Source: Symsagittifera roscoffensis
Taxonomy: Eukaryota > Xenacoelomorpha > Acoela > Convolutidae
Length of the DNA: 64,000 nucleotides
NCBI RefSeq assembly: GCF_963678635.1
Contig: NW_026970991.1
Location: forward strand, 82,994 to 146,993
Reading direction: 5' to 3'
In this document: positions 21,913 to 33,514 of the stretch, in pieces
Numbering within the stretch: position 1 is the first letter of the stretch
How the letters are laid out: the number at the start of each line of letters is the position of its first letter
The notes under the pieces: model-generated
What the model was told of the DNA's origin: nothing
The model's input: only the letters and a program-made list of their open reading frames with translations
Database searches by the model: none
Translations under genes and position numbers: made by a program

Positions 21913-23118
21913 ATGACAATAAAATTATTAGTCTATATAAATCATCCTGTTGTTCCAGCTTCATCACCTAAACATAACAGCAATCATAAGCTAAATAATA
22001 TCATCAAAAACTAAAACCTTTCACCAAATAAATTTAAACCATTTTAAACTTAATTTTATTTTATCTTAAACCAGATCATCAAGGCTTTCCTTGGATCTAA
22101 ATAAATTTTCTATCTTATCAGTTTTAAATTCTGATCATCAAGGTTTATCCTTGTATCAAAAAAAACAATTTTGTTCTTCCCCACCCACTTATCAAGTGTC
22201 TAACGATCTCAAACGTCGATTCACTACCCAACGTTTTCAAAAGACCCAGGACTAATAGACATTTTTTAATCACACTAACCATTCAAATTAAGCTAAACAG
22301 TGAAGAACTTCGGTTATTCACCCTTCATTTGAACCCTCGTCTTACCCGACCCAGGATAAATCTTAAACTTAGTAAGTTTAAAATAGCATCTAACGAACTA
22401 CTTGCGTTCTAATTATACCTGAACCTTGTGGATCGATTTACTATTCTTCAATCCTTGAACACAATCACTACCCCTGAGTAAGATTAAGTAAGTTAACACA
22501 TTAACTTAGACTAGCCATGAGAAAGTAAAAAAAAATCATTCTTCCGAATCGATATACTTTTCTCTCCAACCCTGAACAAAAGACCCAGGTTAAGCTAACC
22601 AAAAAAATCGTAAGGACTAACAGTCTAGGAAAATTAAAATCACTATTAACTTCTTGCATCCCTCATCCTAAACTTTATGTCATTAAAAAATTTAGGAAAT
22701 AAATAAACAATCGTTTTTCACAATTGTGAAGTAGACAAGCAAAAATACGATCTTGTAATAACCCCGCATACACAAACAGTTGGATACATTCGAACAAAAC
22801 GTCAAGCAATAAAAAGAAAAATTATAAGTAAACAAAGACAGATAACACGAAAAAGATTTTCAAAAAATAGAAATGCATTCTCCGAATCAGAAGCCAGTAG
22901 TCTAAACGCACTATACAAACTAAAAGAATCAGTAAATAAAAATTGTCTAATCCACGATCAGTTATATTTTTCCGATTCAGAAACAACTTCAAACTCATCA
23001 AAAAGAGGAAAAAGAAGAATAAAAAAGCAATATAAACACAAACCAGTCCATCTATACAATTGGAATCAACCAATTAGACATATTGATAATTATTTATTAA
23101 CAGTCATCAAACGAAAAA

Positions 23119-25790
23119 ATGAGCAACACTCAGAGTGACGAAAGTCCAGATGAAGAAGCAGTTTTTCCCTTTGTTATAAATTCACTCAGTGATAGAGGAC
23201 AAACACGATTTTGTAAAAATTACTCGTAAATTTGTTTGAACCAGGAATCAGTCCATGCAAATCAGAATTCCCGGATATAAAAATCAAAAGACAACTTTTA
23301 GAACACTATTTGAAAGACATATGTAGCCTAACACAACAATACGGAATCTACACCATAGAAATCAGCACACCACGAACAATTCATGGTAAATATGTTATCC
23401 AAACAGATGATATTGATTTATAATTTTCAAAAGTATTCACAGAACAAATCAAAAGCATACAAATCAAAATTCAAATAGAGCAAACTCAATATTCACCAAC
23501 GAAGTTTTTGCAATAATATATAGTTATATATCTATATTAGAAAAAATAGAAGCTCAAAGTACATCACCAGTCCAAACATCCGAACTTACAAAAGTAAGAA
23601 ACGAAATCACCGCATTTTCAACATTTTTAAACATAATCCGTGAAAATTTCACCAATAATGATGTTGCACAAAACACTAAACTTGATTTACAAAAAATACT
23701 AGCATGGTTTACAAATGACGACACCAAAGTACCAATGACAACACTGTAATTGCAGAACAATCAGATTACGTCTGGGACCCCGAATGTTCTCATCCAGCAT
23801 TTTTAAATTTTCCAGCAGATATCTCAAGTCAAGCAATAAGTACAAAATCTTTTCACAAAGATTACGTAAAAGTAACACCATTAACGATTGACGCAACACC
23901 ATTCAATTATAATACATTTTTACCTGATACACGAAATAACAGCTTAAATTCAACAGTTATACATAATGAAAACCGCAATGGAACTAGAAAGCTTACACAG
24001 CAAGATATTCAAACACCATCACACTTCATAAAGGAAGAAATCGTCCAAACAACAGCAACAACTACACAACAAAGTATTTCACCAATACATCCCAATCTGA
24101 CAACACCAAGAAATACAAATACATTACTAACACAAGTAACATTACAATCAACCGTTAAACCTTCGGTTGCTCCAAAATATTCACAAATGGACTATCAAAC
24201 GTATAGACCAATGACAATACCGTCAAAAACACGAAAACCATTCACAAGAAACACTTTTGCAGAACACACTTATAATTATGCTCACCAACAAAAAACAAAT
24301 CAACCCCCCCCCCCCCCCGAAAAAATACGCAAAACTTAAACCACGTTTGTTCTCACTATTGCAATCTTTCAAATACATCGATCAATTCAGTAAATTTTTA
24401 AGAAAATCCACGTCGTCCACAGGATTATAGTGAAAATTAGCCATTTTTCCAACAAAATAAAAATAAACAACAAACACCTTATAACACAAATTACTTATCA
24501 TCTGATGATGATGATGATTATGCTCACCAACAAAAAACAAATCAACCTCCCCCCCCCGAAAAAATACGCAAAACTTAAACCACGTTTGTTCTTACTATTG
24601 CAATCTTTCAAATACATCGATCAATTCAGTAAATTTTTAAGAAAATCCACGTCGTCCACAGGATTATAGTGAAAATTAGCCATTTTTCCAACAAAATAAA
24701 AATAAACAACAAACACCTTATAACACAAATTACTTATCATCTGATGATGATGATGATTACTATCAACCAGATATTTTTGCACCATATACAGAGAATATCG
24801 CACACAAAGACCGCGACAATCTCAACCATCTCAAAATATGAAGATTTATCCACAAAATCCAGTAGATATGCAGAATCAACAACCAATGCATATACAAAAC
24901 CCAATTAACGCACAATCTTTTCAACCTATACAACCACAAAACCCAATGACTATGCATTCTTACCAACCAACTCAAATGCAAAATGAAATACCGCTACCAT
25001 ATTACCTCCAGCAACATGAAATAACAAAGAATCAACTTACAAATTTCTCAAAAATGCCAAATGCCGCAGAATCACTACAGATGACTATGAATCCATACCT
25101 CATGAGTGGATCGTCAGAAACATCCAATAAACCATTAATGCTATTCACAGGATTAGACCCTGAATGTTCTGTAGATTATTTAAATGCAGTCAAAGCAAAT
25201 TTAATTTTAAATATAGGACCCGAACCAATTAATACACCACTCCATCAAAATTGGATACACAGACGCACAGCGTCAATACAAACAACACTAGATGGCGCAG
25301 CCCAAAAATGGTTTTCAGTACTACCCATAGACATAAAATCAGATTAGAAACGATTCACACAAGAATTTTCAAAAATGTTTCATTCTGAAAGAAACAAACA
25401 ACATCAAAGAGTTTTATGCAACGAAATTCGCAGATTACCAATGAAACAATTAAACAATTAGCAGTTCGAATCGAAACACTAGTTCGAAAAGCATTTTCAC
25501 TCAATACACATGATTACAAAAACACAAAAATGACAGAAATTTTAATGATGACCTTAACACCTCAATTAGGGAAAATAGCTGTAAAAAAGAGAGCATCTCA
25601 TCCTTCCTCAATTCGAGAACCAGATTTAGATTTTAAAAAAGTAGTAGAGAAACTAGAGCAAGCAGAAATTACAATGAAACTTGAAGAAACAGAAAATCTA
25701 AAACTACAGTATGTTAATCGGATCGAAACAGATACTACGCATATAAATATCATAAAATACTTCAGATATTGTTTTGGAACAATATCATAA
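23119..25790 (+). pseudogene. gag-like region of the giant element, interrupted
   Basis: A candidate start ATG at 23119 opens an acidic, Ser-rich frame. Further open pieces follow at 23232-23423 and 23536-23750. A long Thr/Gln/Pro-rich piece with no ATG runs at about 23738-24340. A capsid-like piece (24838-25347) contains PLMLFTGLDPECSVDYLNAV and GAAQKWFSVLP, typical of Ty3-type gag capsids (hydrophobic-F-G then W-F). It is broken by a single TAG at 25345 and continues in the same frame into SKMFHSERNKQHQR. A frameshift near 25420 leads to 25416-25790. No zinc knuckle is visible. Confidence 0.6.
24275..24757 (+). repeat. Two-copy tandem duplication (about 242 bp) with poly(C) tracts
   Basis: Copies 24275-24516 and 24517-24757 are almost identical apart from the C-run, which is 15 C at 24304-24318 but shorter and interrupted in copy 2. 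Each ends in (GAT)n. The duplication lies in the gag-like region and breaks its frame. Confidence 0.85.
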
Positions 25791-25925
25791 AATACTTCAG
25801 AACGAAAATCTGAAAGCAGCCTCCGATAAATCACATTTTTTCTTAACACGCGTTAAAATTTTAGAACATAATATTCTATCATTCCATTAAAATCACGCAT
25901 TGATGCAAATCAAAAACTTCAACCA

Positions 25926-26603
25926 CCTACAAATAAAAATAAAATCCAAGATTTCTTTGGAATGTTGAATTTCTTAAGCAAATATGTTTACAAAATGCAA
26001 CTATACTTAACACCTTTTTATAACATCCTCAGACAACAAAATAATTTTGAATGGACCATTGAACATCAATCTCGATTTGAAGAAATTAAAAAACTTTTGA
26101 CAGAACAAATTGCAAATACAATTCCAAATCCAAACCAACCATTCTATGCAATGTGCGATGCTTCAAATTTTGGCATCGGCGCAGCATTACTACAATCACA
26201 TAGTGGAACAAATAAAATGAATCTTATATTAGCAAATTCACGATTATTCACACAAGCCGAGCTACGACTCTCTACTCTAATGAGAGATAGTACAGCTATA
26301 TTCTACACACTTACAGAATGCGAATTTCTGATACTTGGATCAAAACACCCAACAGCTCTATTCACAGATCATAAACCAATTATATTCTTTTCACACAAAA
26401 ATCAAATCCAAATCAATCGATTTCGATTCATTTTAATGAAATTCCCAAACTTACATATAGTTTGGACAGCAGGAAAAAACCTTGCATTACCAGATACATT
26501 AAGTAGAAATACGCCACTTGAACTAGTTACACGAAAAACTACAGTTGAAATACCAAAAAATATCAAATTCTATCTCGCAAAAGATGAAACATCACCCCGA
26601 TAA
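25926..26603 (+). pseudogene. RT C-terminal part plus RNase H of the giant element
   Basis: The frame reads KIQDFFGMLNFLSKYV, the connection region just after the polymerase palm in gypsy RTs. RNase H follows with MCDASNFGIGAALLQ (first Asp), a Glu-containing helix and LFTDHKPI (TDH motif), ending LPDTLSRN. RNase H degrades the RNA strand during reverse transcription in the particle. The palm and fingers with the catalytic aspartates should precede this segment. Instead there is only a gag remnant and about 170 bp of non-coding sequence, so the core is deleted. Confidence 0.75.
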
Positions 26604-27219
26604 GAATGCAAATACGCAGGAAAAACTGAAATTGATCAATCACAAATAAACAATCTTCAACATTTTCCACTCTACTTAGATTGCCAAATTAATCACTATG
26701 AAAATGATTTGTTAGGTACATCTACCTTTAAACCAATGCCATACTCACAATGGATAAAAAATAATACTCAACAAAAGAAAATAAAACAACAACCGCATAA
26801 AAAAGACCTTTTTCCATTAATTGAAAAAGAAAATTTGACCGATAAAATAAATTTATCAGGACCACAAATAAATGATTCAAAATAGTCAATAAATCAAGTT
26901 TTTAACTTCCATGACCCAGTTGACACAATTCCCCTATCAAAACTATAAAATTGATAATATTTTTCTCCCACCAACAGAAAAAATTATACTTGAACTTTTA
27001 AAACAAATTTTGACCCAGTAATTAGACAACTCAAATCATGGCACAAATATAAAACAAAACCAGCAAAAGCTGATACCACAATTTTAGGAAACAAAACACT
27101 CCTCCGATATTTCCGAAAATTTAATAACACAACAATCAATGAAAATACAGATTTTTTAGAATATCAATTAGATGATTCTAAAGATCCCTGTCTTCCTTTA
27201 AGCATGATACTAATAGCAT

Positions 27220-28703
27220 TTAACATCTCCCATACGCAAAATACAAAAGGACACTCCTGATCAGAAAAGACATACTCGAATTTCACACAAAATTTTTATT
27301 TTCCAAATGCACCAATTTGGATAAAAGTATTATTCAATGTTTGTATAATATGTCAATTGAACAAACCTTATCCAAATCAAAAACAAATAGCACAGAAACA
27401 AGATTTTAAAGGACGAAGCTTGTATTTCAACCATCGAATTTCAATCGACACAAAAGGACCAATTTCACCATCCTCTGAAGGAAACTCCTACATTATGGTC
27501 ATTGTTGATGCATTCACACAGTATGTAGCACTCAACCCAGTACCACATTGTAATGCTTATTATGCTTACACAACACTTTACGAACACTGGATAGCTAAAT
27601 TCGGATTACCTGAAATCCTAGTTACAGACAACGGTACAGAATTTATTAATAATGAAATGCCACTTATATAATCTTAAACATAAACCACGTACATCTCATG
27701 CACCTTGGACAAACGGTTTAGTCTTGGACAAACCGTTCATTACAAGAATATCTTAGATGTATCATTAATGGAAATAATACGCGATATACAGAATTGTCAG
27801 CAGATGTAAAATTATTTCCCGTATCATACAATTCACAAATAACGACTACTTTAGGAATGTCACCATATGAAATGATCTTTAATCAAAAGCCACGAAAACC
27901 AATTATGTTTACAGCAAACGCCCATAAAAATGCACAAGGTTATTGTCAACCAAATAAAGATTCAATATGTTATAATCTACCATTACACACACATGATGAA
28001 GATCATTTTCATCACCCACAATTTCTCAAATTAGCCTCCGGCACACATACCGAATGGATTTTAAATAGAGATAAAAAACTCAATGAAATCTACCAAAAAG
28101 TACCAAAGAAATTGTTACAAAGACAAAACATTAATAACCAAATTAATTCACTTTTATGCCAGCCACAGATTTCAAAATTGGAACATTTGTCTTAATACCT
28201 AATTTTATTACACAGAAAGGAATCGCCAAACAATTACAAACACTTCGAAAAGGACCAGACCAAATAATTGCCAAACCCACTGAAGTAACATACAAACTCA
28301 CAGATTCAACCAAAAAAGAAATTGTTCAGCATCGTAACAATCTATTACCTTACTACCCGAAAGAATACGCATTACGCGAATTAACTCAATTATATTCTTT
28401 TACAGGTTGAGAAGTTATTCAAAACCATACACATACAGAACAAGAAACAAATGTACAAGACGACGTTCATCATACACAAAATCAAAAACAAAACACAACA
28501 CAACTCATAAAAATACAAAAACACTAGACCCAAAAATACCTTCAAGAGAAAGAAAAAACAGGAAAATGATAGAAAAAAATCTTACCACAAGAACAAATAG
28601 AAAAATCAGAACACAGAGAATCATCACGACTTAGAAATCAACCACGTAAAAATTACAAAACATTCATCCCACAATCTAAAATATTAAAGAAAGTTGAATT
28701 TTA
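27220..28703 (+). pseudogene. Integrase of the giant element, broken
   Basis: The zinc-binding part is visible as HTQNTKGH and CIICQLNKP (27220-27370). The catalytic core follows: SIDTKGPISPSSEGNSYIMV (first Asp) and EILVTDNGTEFI (second Asp). Near 27700-27745 a short repeat, 'cttggacaaac.gtt', occurs twice in tandem; it disrupts the frame and removes the usual catalytic Glu after TNGLV. A separate frame (27794-28195) holds LGMSPYEMIFNQKPRKP. Another, 28156-28410, carries the C-terminal GPF/Y-like module (RKGPDQIIAKPTEVTYKL). A basic tail reaches about 28703. Integrase would insert element DNA in the nucleus; this copy cannot be active. Confidence 0.8.
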
Positions 28704-29313
28704 AAAAACAACTTTGATTTTAAAGTTAATAATTTGTACACCTCTAAATCATTTTGAACTTTCACATTTTCAAGATAACATGCTGAAATGTACGCAACAA
28801 TTCTAGTTCAAATTCAGCCAATAGGATTCAATCAAATCCGTTACCTTCAATATCTCCAACACAAACCTACTAGCCGATAGATATTAATCTCCAGGCATTT
28901 CTATAACTATAACTTTACAACCTCCAGGTCAAAAATAAGCTACTCGCTAAAACTTGACAACTAAAATAAATACCATCATAATATTACAACCCTTCCCTAT
29001 CTAATAACGTAAAGATCAACAATGTTTTCCCAACTTAGACCTCAAAAACCCTCCAACCAAAAATGGCAAATTAGCCTAAAGTAAAAAAGGAAAAAAATCA
29101 TTTGGCCTAAGGTACAAATATTTCAAAAATACCCCAGATTACCCAACAAATAAAAACAAAGCAAAGAAGACCTCCTGAGCACCATAAAATTAGCCTCCAA
29201 CAATTTTTTCACAAAACTCAACTCACTTGTCAAAAAATCAATAAATAATCCGACCACACGTGAATTTCGCCCCAGAAATTCAAAAAATATTCGACGAACG
29301 AATCATTTCGTAA

Positions 29314-29550
29314 ATGCTTCTCTCTTTAACAGTAAATACCTTAAAAAAAATCATAAACATTTTCGTAAAATTTTTCATTCTATTTAAACTTTTGCTTATA
29401 TTTTTTATCGAAACTTTTGATCCCCTAATAATCCTTTTAAATTTTTTTTGCAATATTCTTTTAATTTTCTACTCCCTATTTGAAATATACCTCCAACTTT
29501 CCCAAATCATTGACCACATTCACAGATACCATAATTCAAAATCTATTTAA
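29314..29550 (+). other. Short hydrophobic open frame
   Basis: 78 codons, very rich in Ile, Leu and Phe, with two or three potential membrane segments. It could be a small membrane protein of the element or simply AT-rich sequence. A second hydrophobic stretch follows at about 29575-29740 but contains stops. No family is recognised. Confidence 0.25.
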
Positions 29551-29937
29551 ATGATACGAACAATTTTTAGTAGAACAGATATTTTTTTACTATTCGTAAT
29601 TTTCATCACATTTTTATCATCCCTAATTATGACAATGTGAAAATGTGTAAAAAAGGCAATAGTTACATTGGCCTTAGCAACAATCCTTTTAATTTTTTTC
29701 ATCGAAGAATATTACAATAAACATAATTCTTCCCACTAAGAAACAGATTAATCGGAAACATTTCCAAAATTGCTAAACAACCACCACCAAAACAGTCTTC
29801 ACCGACATCCCCCCAAGAAAACCCAGTCATACCCACAACTACCCAAAACCCCCAAACATCCACACGAATTTCTTTTCAAGATAACCCGTACACTTTTGAA
29901 GAACGACAAGCCCGCTTATCCGAACCCCTAGAACCGG

Positions 29938-30088
29938 TTCAGCGACAAGCATCTCTAAGTGAACCAACATATAATTTGTACCCCACATTACCACAAGACT
30001 TAAATCGAATAAGACATACTAGTCAAAATCAAAATACAGTTGAAGTAAATAGACAAATTATACATCCACGAAGAAATAGAAATTTTCA
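29938..30088 (+). repeat. 151-bp block A, copy 1
   Basis: Identical by eye to 30651-30801 (offset 713). The two copies flank the inserted 547-bp block. Confidence 0.9.
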
Positions 30089-30103
30089 TAGAGATTATAC
30101 ATC

Positions 30104-30650
30104 CATCAATCAATAAAATACTTCTAGATGCACAAATAAAAGAATATAATACAAAAAAATCATCAAGACAAAACACATATGACGAAGAACATAATAATAT
30201 AGATACAACACCTAAGGCAACACAGATACCACCCCTACCACAACACCATTCATTATCATTAGTCCCCAAAATTTTCGAAACCTAGCAGCCAGAAATAACC
30301 CAAATTTTAGACCAAAGACAACACAAAGTCCCATTCAACACATAATGACACATCATTTACAAAATGATAATACATATGAACAAATTATCGAACAACCTCA
30401 TACCACCACTTTTCAGTCTCAAAATAATCATTATTTTAGCCCACGATGAGCCGACAACTTGGATCCCTCCATCGCTCAAATTCCCACCCAGCCAACCTCC
30501 AAACTCAAATCCCAATTATCCCACTTTTTGCTTTCCCCCCACCCGATTCTCCAATTATTATTATACCATCAAGCATGAATTCTGATACTAACTCAGATTC
30601 TTCTGTTTTTCATACTATCTCACAATTTAATAACTCCAATGTAGAAACTC
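30104..30650 (+). repeat. 547-bp block B, copy 1 (inserted)
   Basis: Identical by eye to 32968-33514 (offset 2864). Copy 2 sits in its natural context at the end of the envelope-like frame, so this upstream copy appears to be the insert. Confidence 0.9.
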
Positions 30651-30801
30651 TTCAGCGACAAGCATCTCTAAGTGAACCAACATATAATTTGTACCCCACA
30701 TTACCACAAGACTTAAATCGAATAAGACATACTAGTCAAAATCAAAATACAGTTGAAGTAAATAGACAAATTATACATCCACGAAGAAATAGAAATTTTC
30801 A
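30651..30801 (+). repeat. 151-bp block A, copy 2
   Basis: Second copy of 29938-30088. It directly abuts the end of block B copy 1. Confidence 0.9.
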
Positions 30802-31612
30802 AAACCCCAGAGTTCATTTTGATATACCCCAATCACCAACACCAACTACTTCAGAAATTTCAAGCAGTACACCACCAGAAACTCCCACACTCCTTTCACA
30901 ACACAGCACCTCAAGTATACCCTCAGGCTACTTAGGTTCAACACCAGCATCTGAACAAATCCGTGAAAATCCTTTTAACCTTCCCCCCTCCCCCAATCCC
31001 ACCGAACGACTACCATATTGGACGACACACTCATATACACAAGGTGATCCAAACATAGTCAATGAACCAATAGATATTTCTTCTGATACAACGCTATCAT
31101 CATTACCAGAAACACTATCACTCCCGTCAACACCATGATTAAGCCAAATCTCACCGACATTTTTCCTTTTAAATTTCCCAAACAACCTCGACGCTAGATA
31201 TCGAGAACAATCATCATCAAATATCCCTTTACGATTAGATTGGAACACTTTCGTAGCACCTCCCCCATTATTTGGACAACATCAAGAAAGTAACCGACTC
31301 CACAGTTGGGCCCTCAATAGATGACAATATAGACAAGATATCCACGAAGATATTCGAGAACATAATATTCAAATCCTTCAACAAAACAGTCTCCAATTAA
31401 AGTTTGAAATCACAATCAGACTTAATAATATTGTTCAACACCCCTATCCATTAAATCCACCAAATATAACAGCCCAATCGCTACGACCACCATTTATAAC
31501 AACTGAAGTAATATATAAATACGACAGATATACAAAAAACACAATTGGTTACATAACATTTTATAACCCATACTCAGGATTATCATACACATGTATATTC
31601 TAAAAATATTAA

Positions 31613-33149
31613 CATTTCAACACATCTTTTTTTCTAATATTTTCCGACCAAAACACAAATCCTTCTCCTCGCACAGGACCCCAGGATTTATTAGTAACAC
31701 ACTATGATTGTGAAGAAAACGAACAAAAAACACTACTCAAATATGCAATAAATCAAGTATCACAATGCGAAACAGAACCACAAGCTATAGAAACTACAAA
31801 TGTAATAGCATGTAAATACAGAAATCGACTTTATAAAACACAATACTCTGAAATACTTGTCGAATACGAAAAAGGTTTCGACATGACCACTGGAAAAATA
31901 AAATTTGACCCTCATGCCAAAATTCATCCTATTAACGAAGGAACATCATACGACCCAGTAAACTTTTATAAGAGCACAGGTCAACCTGTTGGAAAACTAA
32001 AACCATACGATAGTAAAAGCACACGTTTACAAGAATTGTCACTAATGAATAGCACCTACTTTGGTAATATACATTATGATATTCACTTAGATATGAAATT
32101 AGACTACCTAATCAGTAGAATTTTCCAAGAAATGTCACTCTCCAAATTAGAAACACTTCACCAATTATGCGAATTGGAAAGGACACAAATCCTACAATCA
32201 CTCGCACTAGCAGTATTGAAAATACCCTACGCAGGATACTTAGTGTCAGGAAATAGATAAAATTTTCTAGACTACGAAGGAAATATTTTATGGTTTCATA
32301 CTTGTATCAAAAAAATATCACCACTATATGTTTTTGAAGATAAACGTTGTTATAAAAGTATCCCTATATTCTATAAAAATAAAGTAAATTTTGTCGACAC
32401 ACTTTCAAGACGAACATACTTTTGGGATACCGCAGTCCCATGTGGATCAGAAAATAGCCACAATGTCGTACAATTAAACCCTGACGAAGATAAATACTAC
32501 CTACTTACACCGTATCCTACATTAATGCAACCACTCAAAAAGTTTTCACCCGAAAGCATCAGAGCTATCGCTCGTAACCCAAATATTGATTTACAATCAA
32601 TTGGAATATATTCTAAATCTGATAAACAGCATCACATTAGAACACAACAATTTCAAGAACTATTAACACAAACGGACACAATACAACGACAATCAATCGA
32701 CCAAAATTAAAGAAAACTTGCCGAAACCGCAAGATTTGCAGACATTTATACACAAGACTACAGCGGATATTTTAAGGATATTAAAAATCACATATATTTA
32801 AACTGTGAAAAATACAGACCACAGGATACTTCACCCATAAAAATTTTCAGTTTTGTCACCTTAAAAAACTAAATTCTCGCCTTTCCAGGATGGCCCATAC
32901 ACACAAGTGAATCGCCAAGCAAGTGTAGCACGTTTACTATTTGCAGGATTTTTTGGAATTTTTCCATCATCAATCAATAAAATACTTCTAGATGCACAAA
33001 TAAAAGAATATAATACAAAAAAATCATCAAGACAAAACACATATGACGAAGAACATAATAATATAGATACAACACCTAAGGCAACACAGATACCACCCCT
33101 ACCACAACACCATTCATTATCATTAGTCCCCAAAATTTTCGAAACCTAG
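31613..33149 (+). pseudogene. Envelope-glycoprotein-like frame of the giant element, interrupted
   Basis: A frame opens at 31613 with a short hydrophobic segment (FFLIFS). It runs through Cys-containing ectodomain-like sequence with TAA codons at 32258 and 32708 and a stop near 32871; the reading then shifts by one base. Features seen are HYDCEENEQ, then paired Cys (SQCETEP, IACKYRN), then FHTCIKK, KRCYKSIPI and AVPCGSE. A hydrophobic stretch ARLLFAGFFGIFP lies near the end, followed by a polar tail. Its place after integrase, spaced cysteines and terminal hydrophobic segment fit an Env-type membrane glycoprotein. The Cys pattern recalls glycoproteins found in some metazoan LTR elements and related to those of chuvirus-like RNA viruses; this is an impression, not a search result. 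No conventional ATG begins the frame. Confidence 0.5.
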
Positions 33150-33514
33150 CAGCCAGAAATAACCCAAATTTTAGACCAAAGACAACACAAAGTCCCATTC
33201 AACACATAATGACACATCATTTACAAAATGATAATACATATGAACAAATTATCGAACAACCTCATACCACCACTTTTCAGTCTCAAAATAATCATTATTT
33301 TAGCCCACGATGAGCCGACAACTTGGATCCCTCCATCGCTCAAATTCCCACCCAGCCAACCTCCAAACTCAAATCCCAATTATCCCACTTTTTGCTTTCC
33401 CCCCACCCGATTCTCCAATTATTATTATACCATCAAGCATGAATTCTGATACTAACTCAGATTCTTCTGTTTTTCATACTATCTCACAATTTAATAACTC
33501 CAATGTAGAAACTC
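32968..33514 (+). repeat. 547-bp block B, copy 2 (original context)
   Basis: Identical by eye to 30104-30650. It covers the C-terminal tail of the envelope-like frame and the start of the next Pro/Ser-rich open frame (33310-33606). Confidence 0.9.

Larger units (their letters stand above)
29733..31138 (+). pseudogene. Pro/Ser/Thr-rich frame upstream of the envelope-like frame, split by a duplication
   Basis: One low-complexity frame runs from about 29733 into the 151-bp block 29938-30088 and is then interrupted at 30104 by a 547-bp insert. The same 151-bp block restarts at 30651 and the frame continues to TGA at 31138 (HFDIPQSPTPTTSEISSS, then many Pro/Ser). An open frame also links the insert to this block (from 30446), but that is a by-product of the rearrangement. 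The composition suggests a disordered protein; the function is unknown. Confidence 0.45.

Noticed and set aside
24304..24318. Poly(C) run as a functional polypurine tract on the minus strand
   Set aside because: It is inside the gag-like region of a plus-strand element, far from any LTR, and copy 2 has a different, interrupted C-tract.
29314..29550. A dedicated viroporin-like membrane protein in the giant element
   Set aside because: Composition alone (AT-rich, Phe/Ile/Leu) explains the hydrophobicity; kept only as a low-confidence open frame.
30000..30269. Minus-strand Cys/Ser-rich frame duplicated at 32861-33133
   Set aside because: Antisense shadow of the envelope tail and duplicated block, with no independent support.
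30364..30585. 73-codon open frame duplicated at 33228-33449
   Set aside because: It lies within the duplicated block in an alternative frame. Duplication explains the recurrence, not coding conservation.
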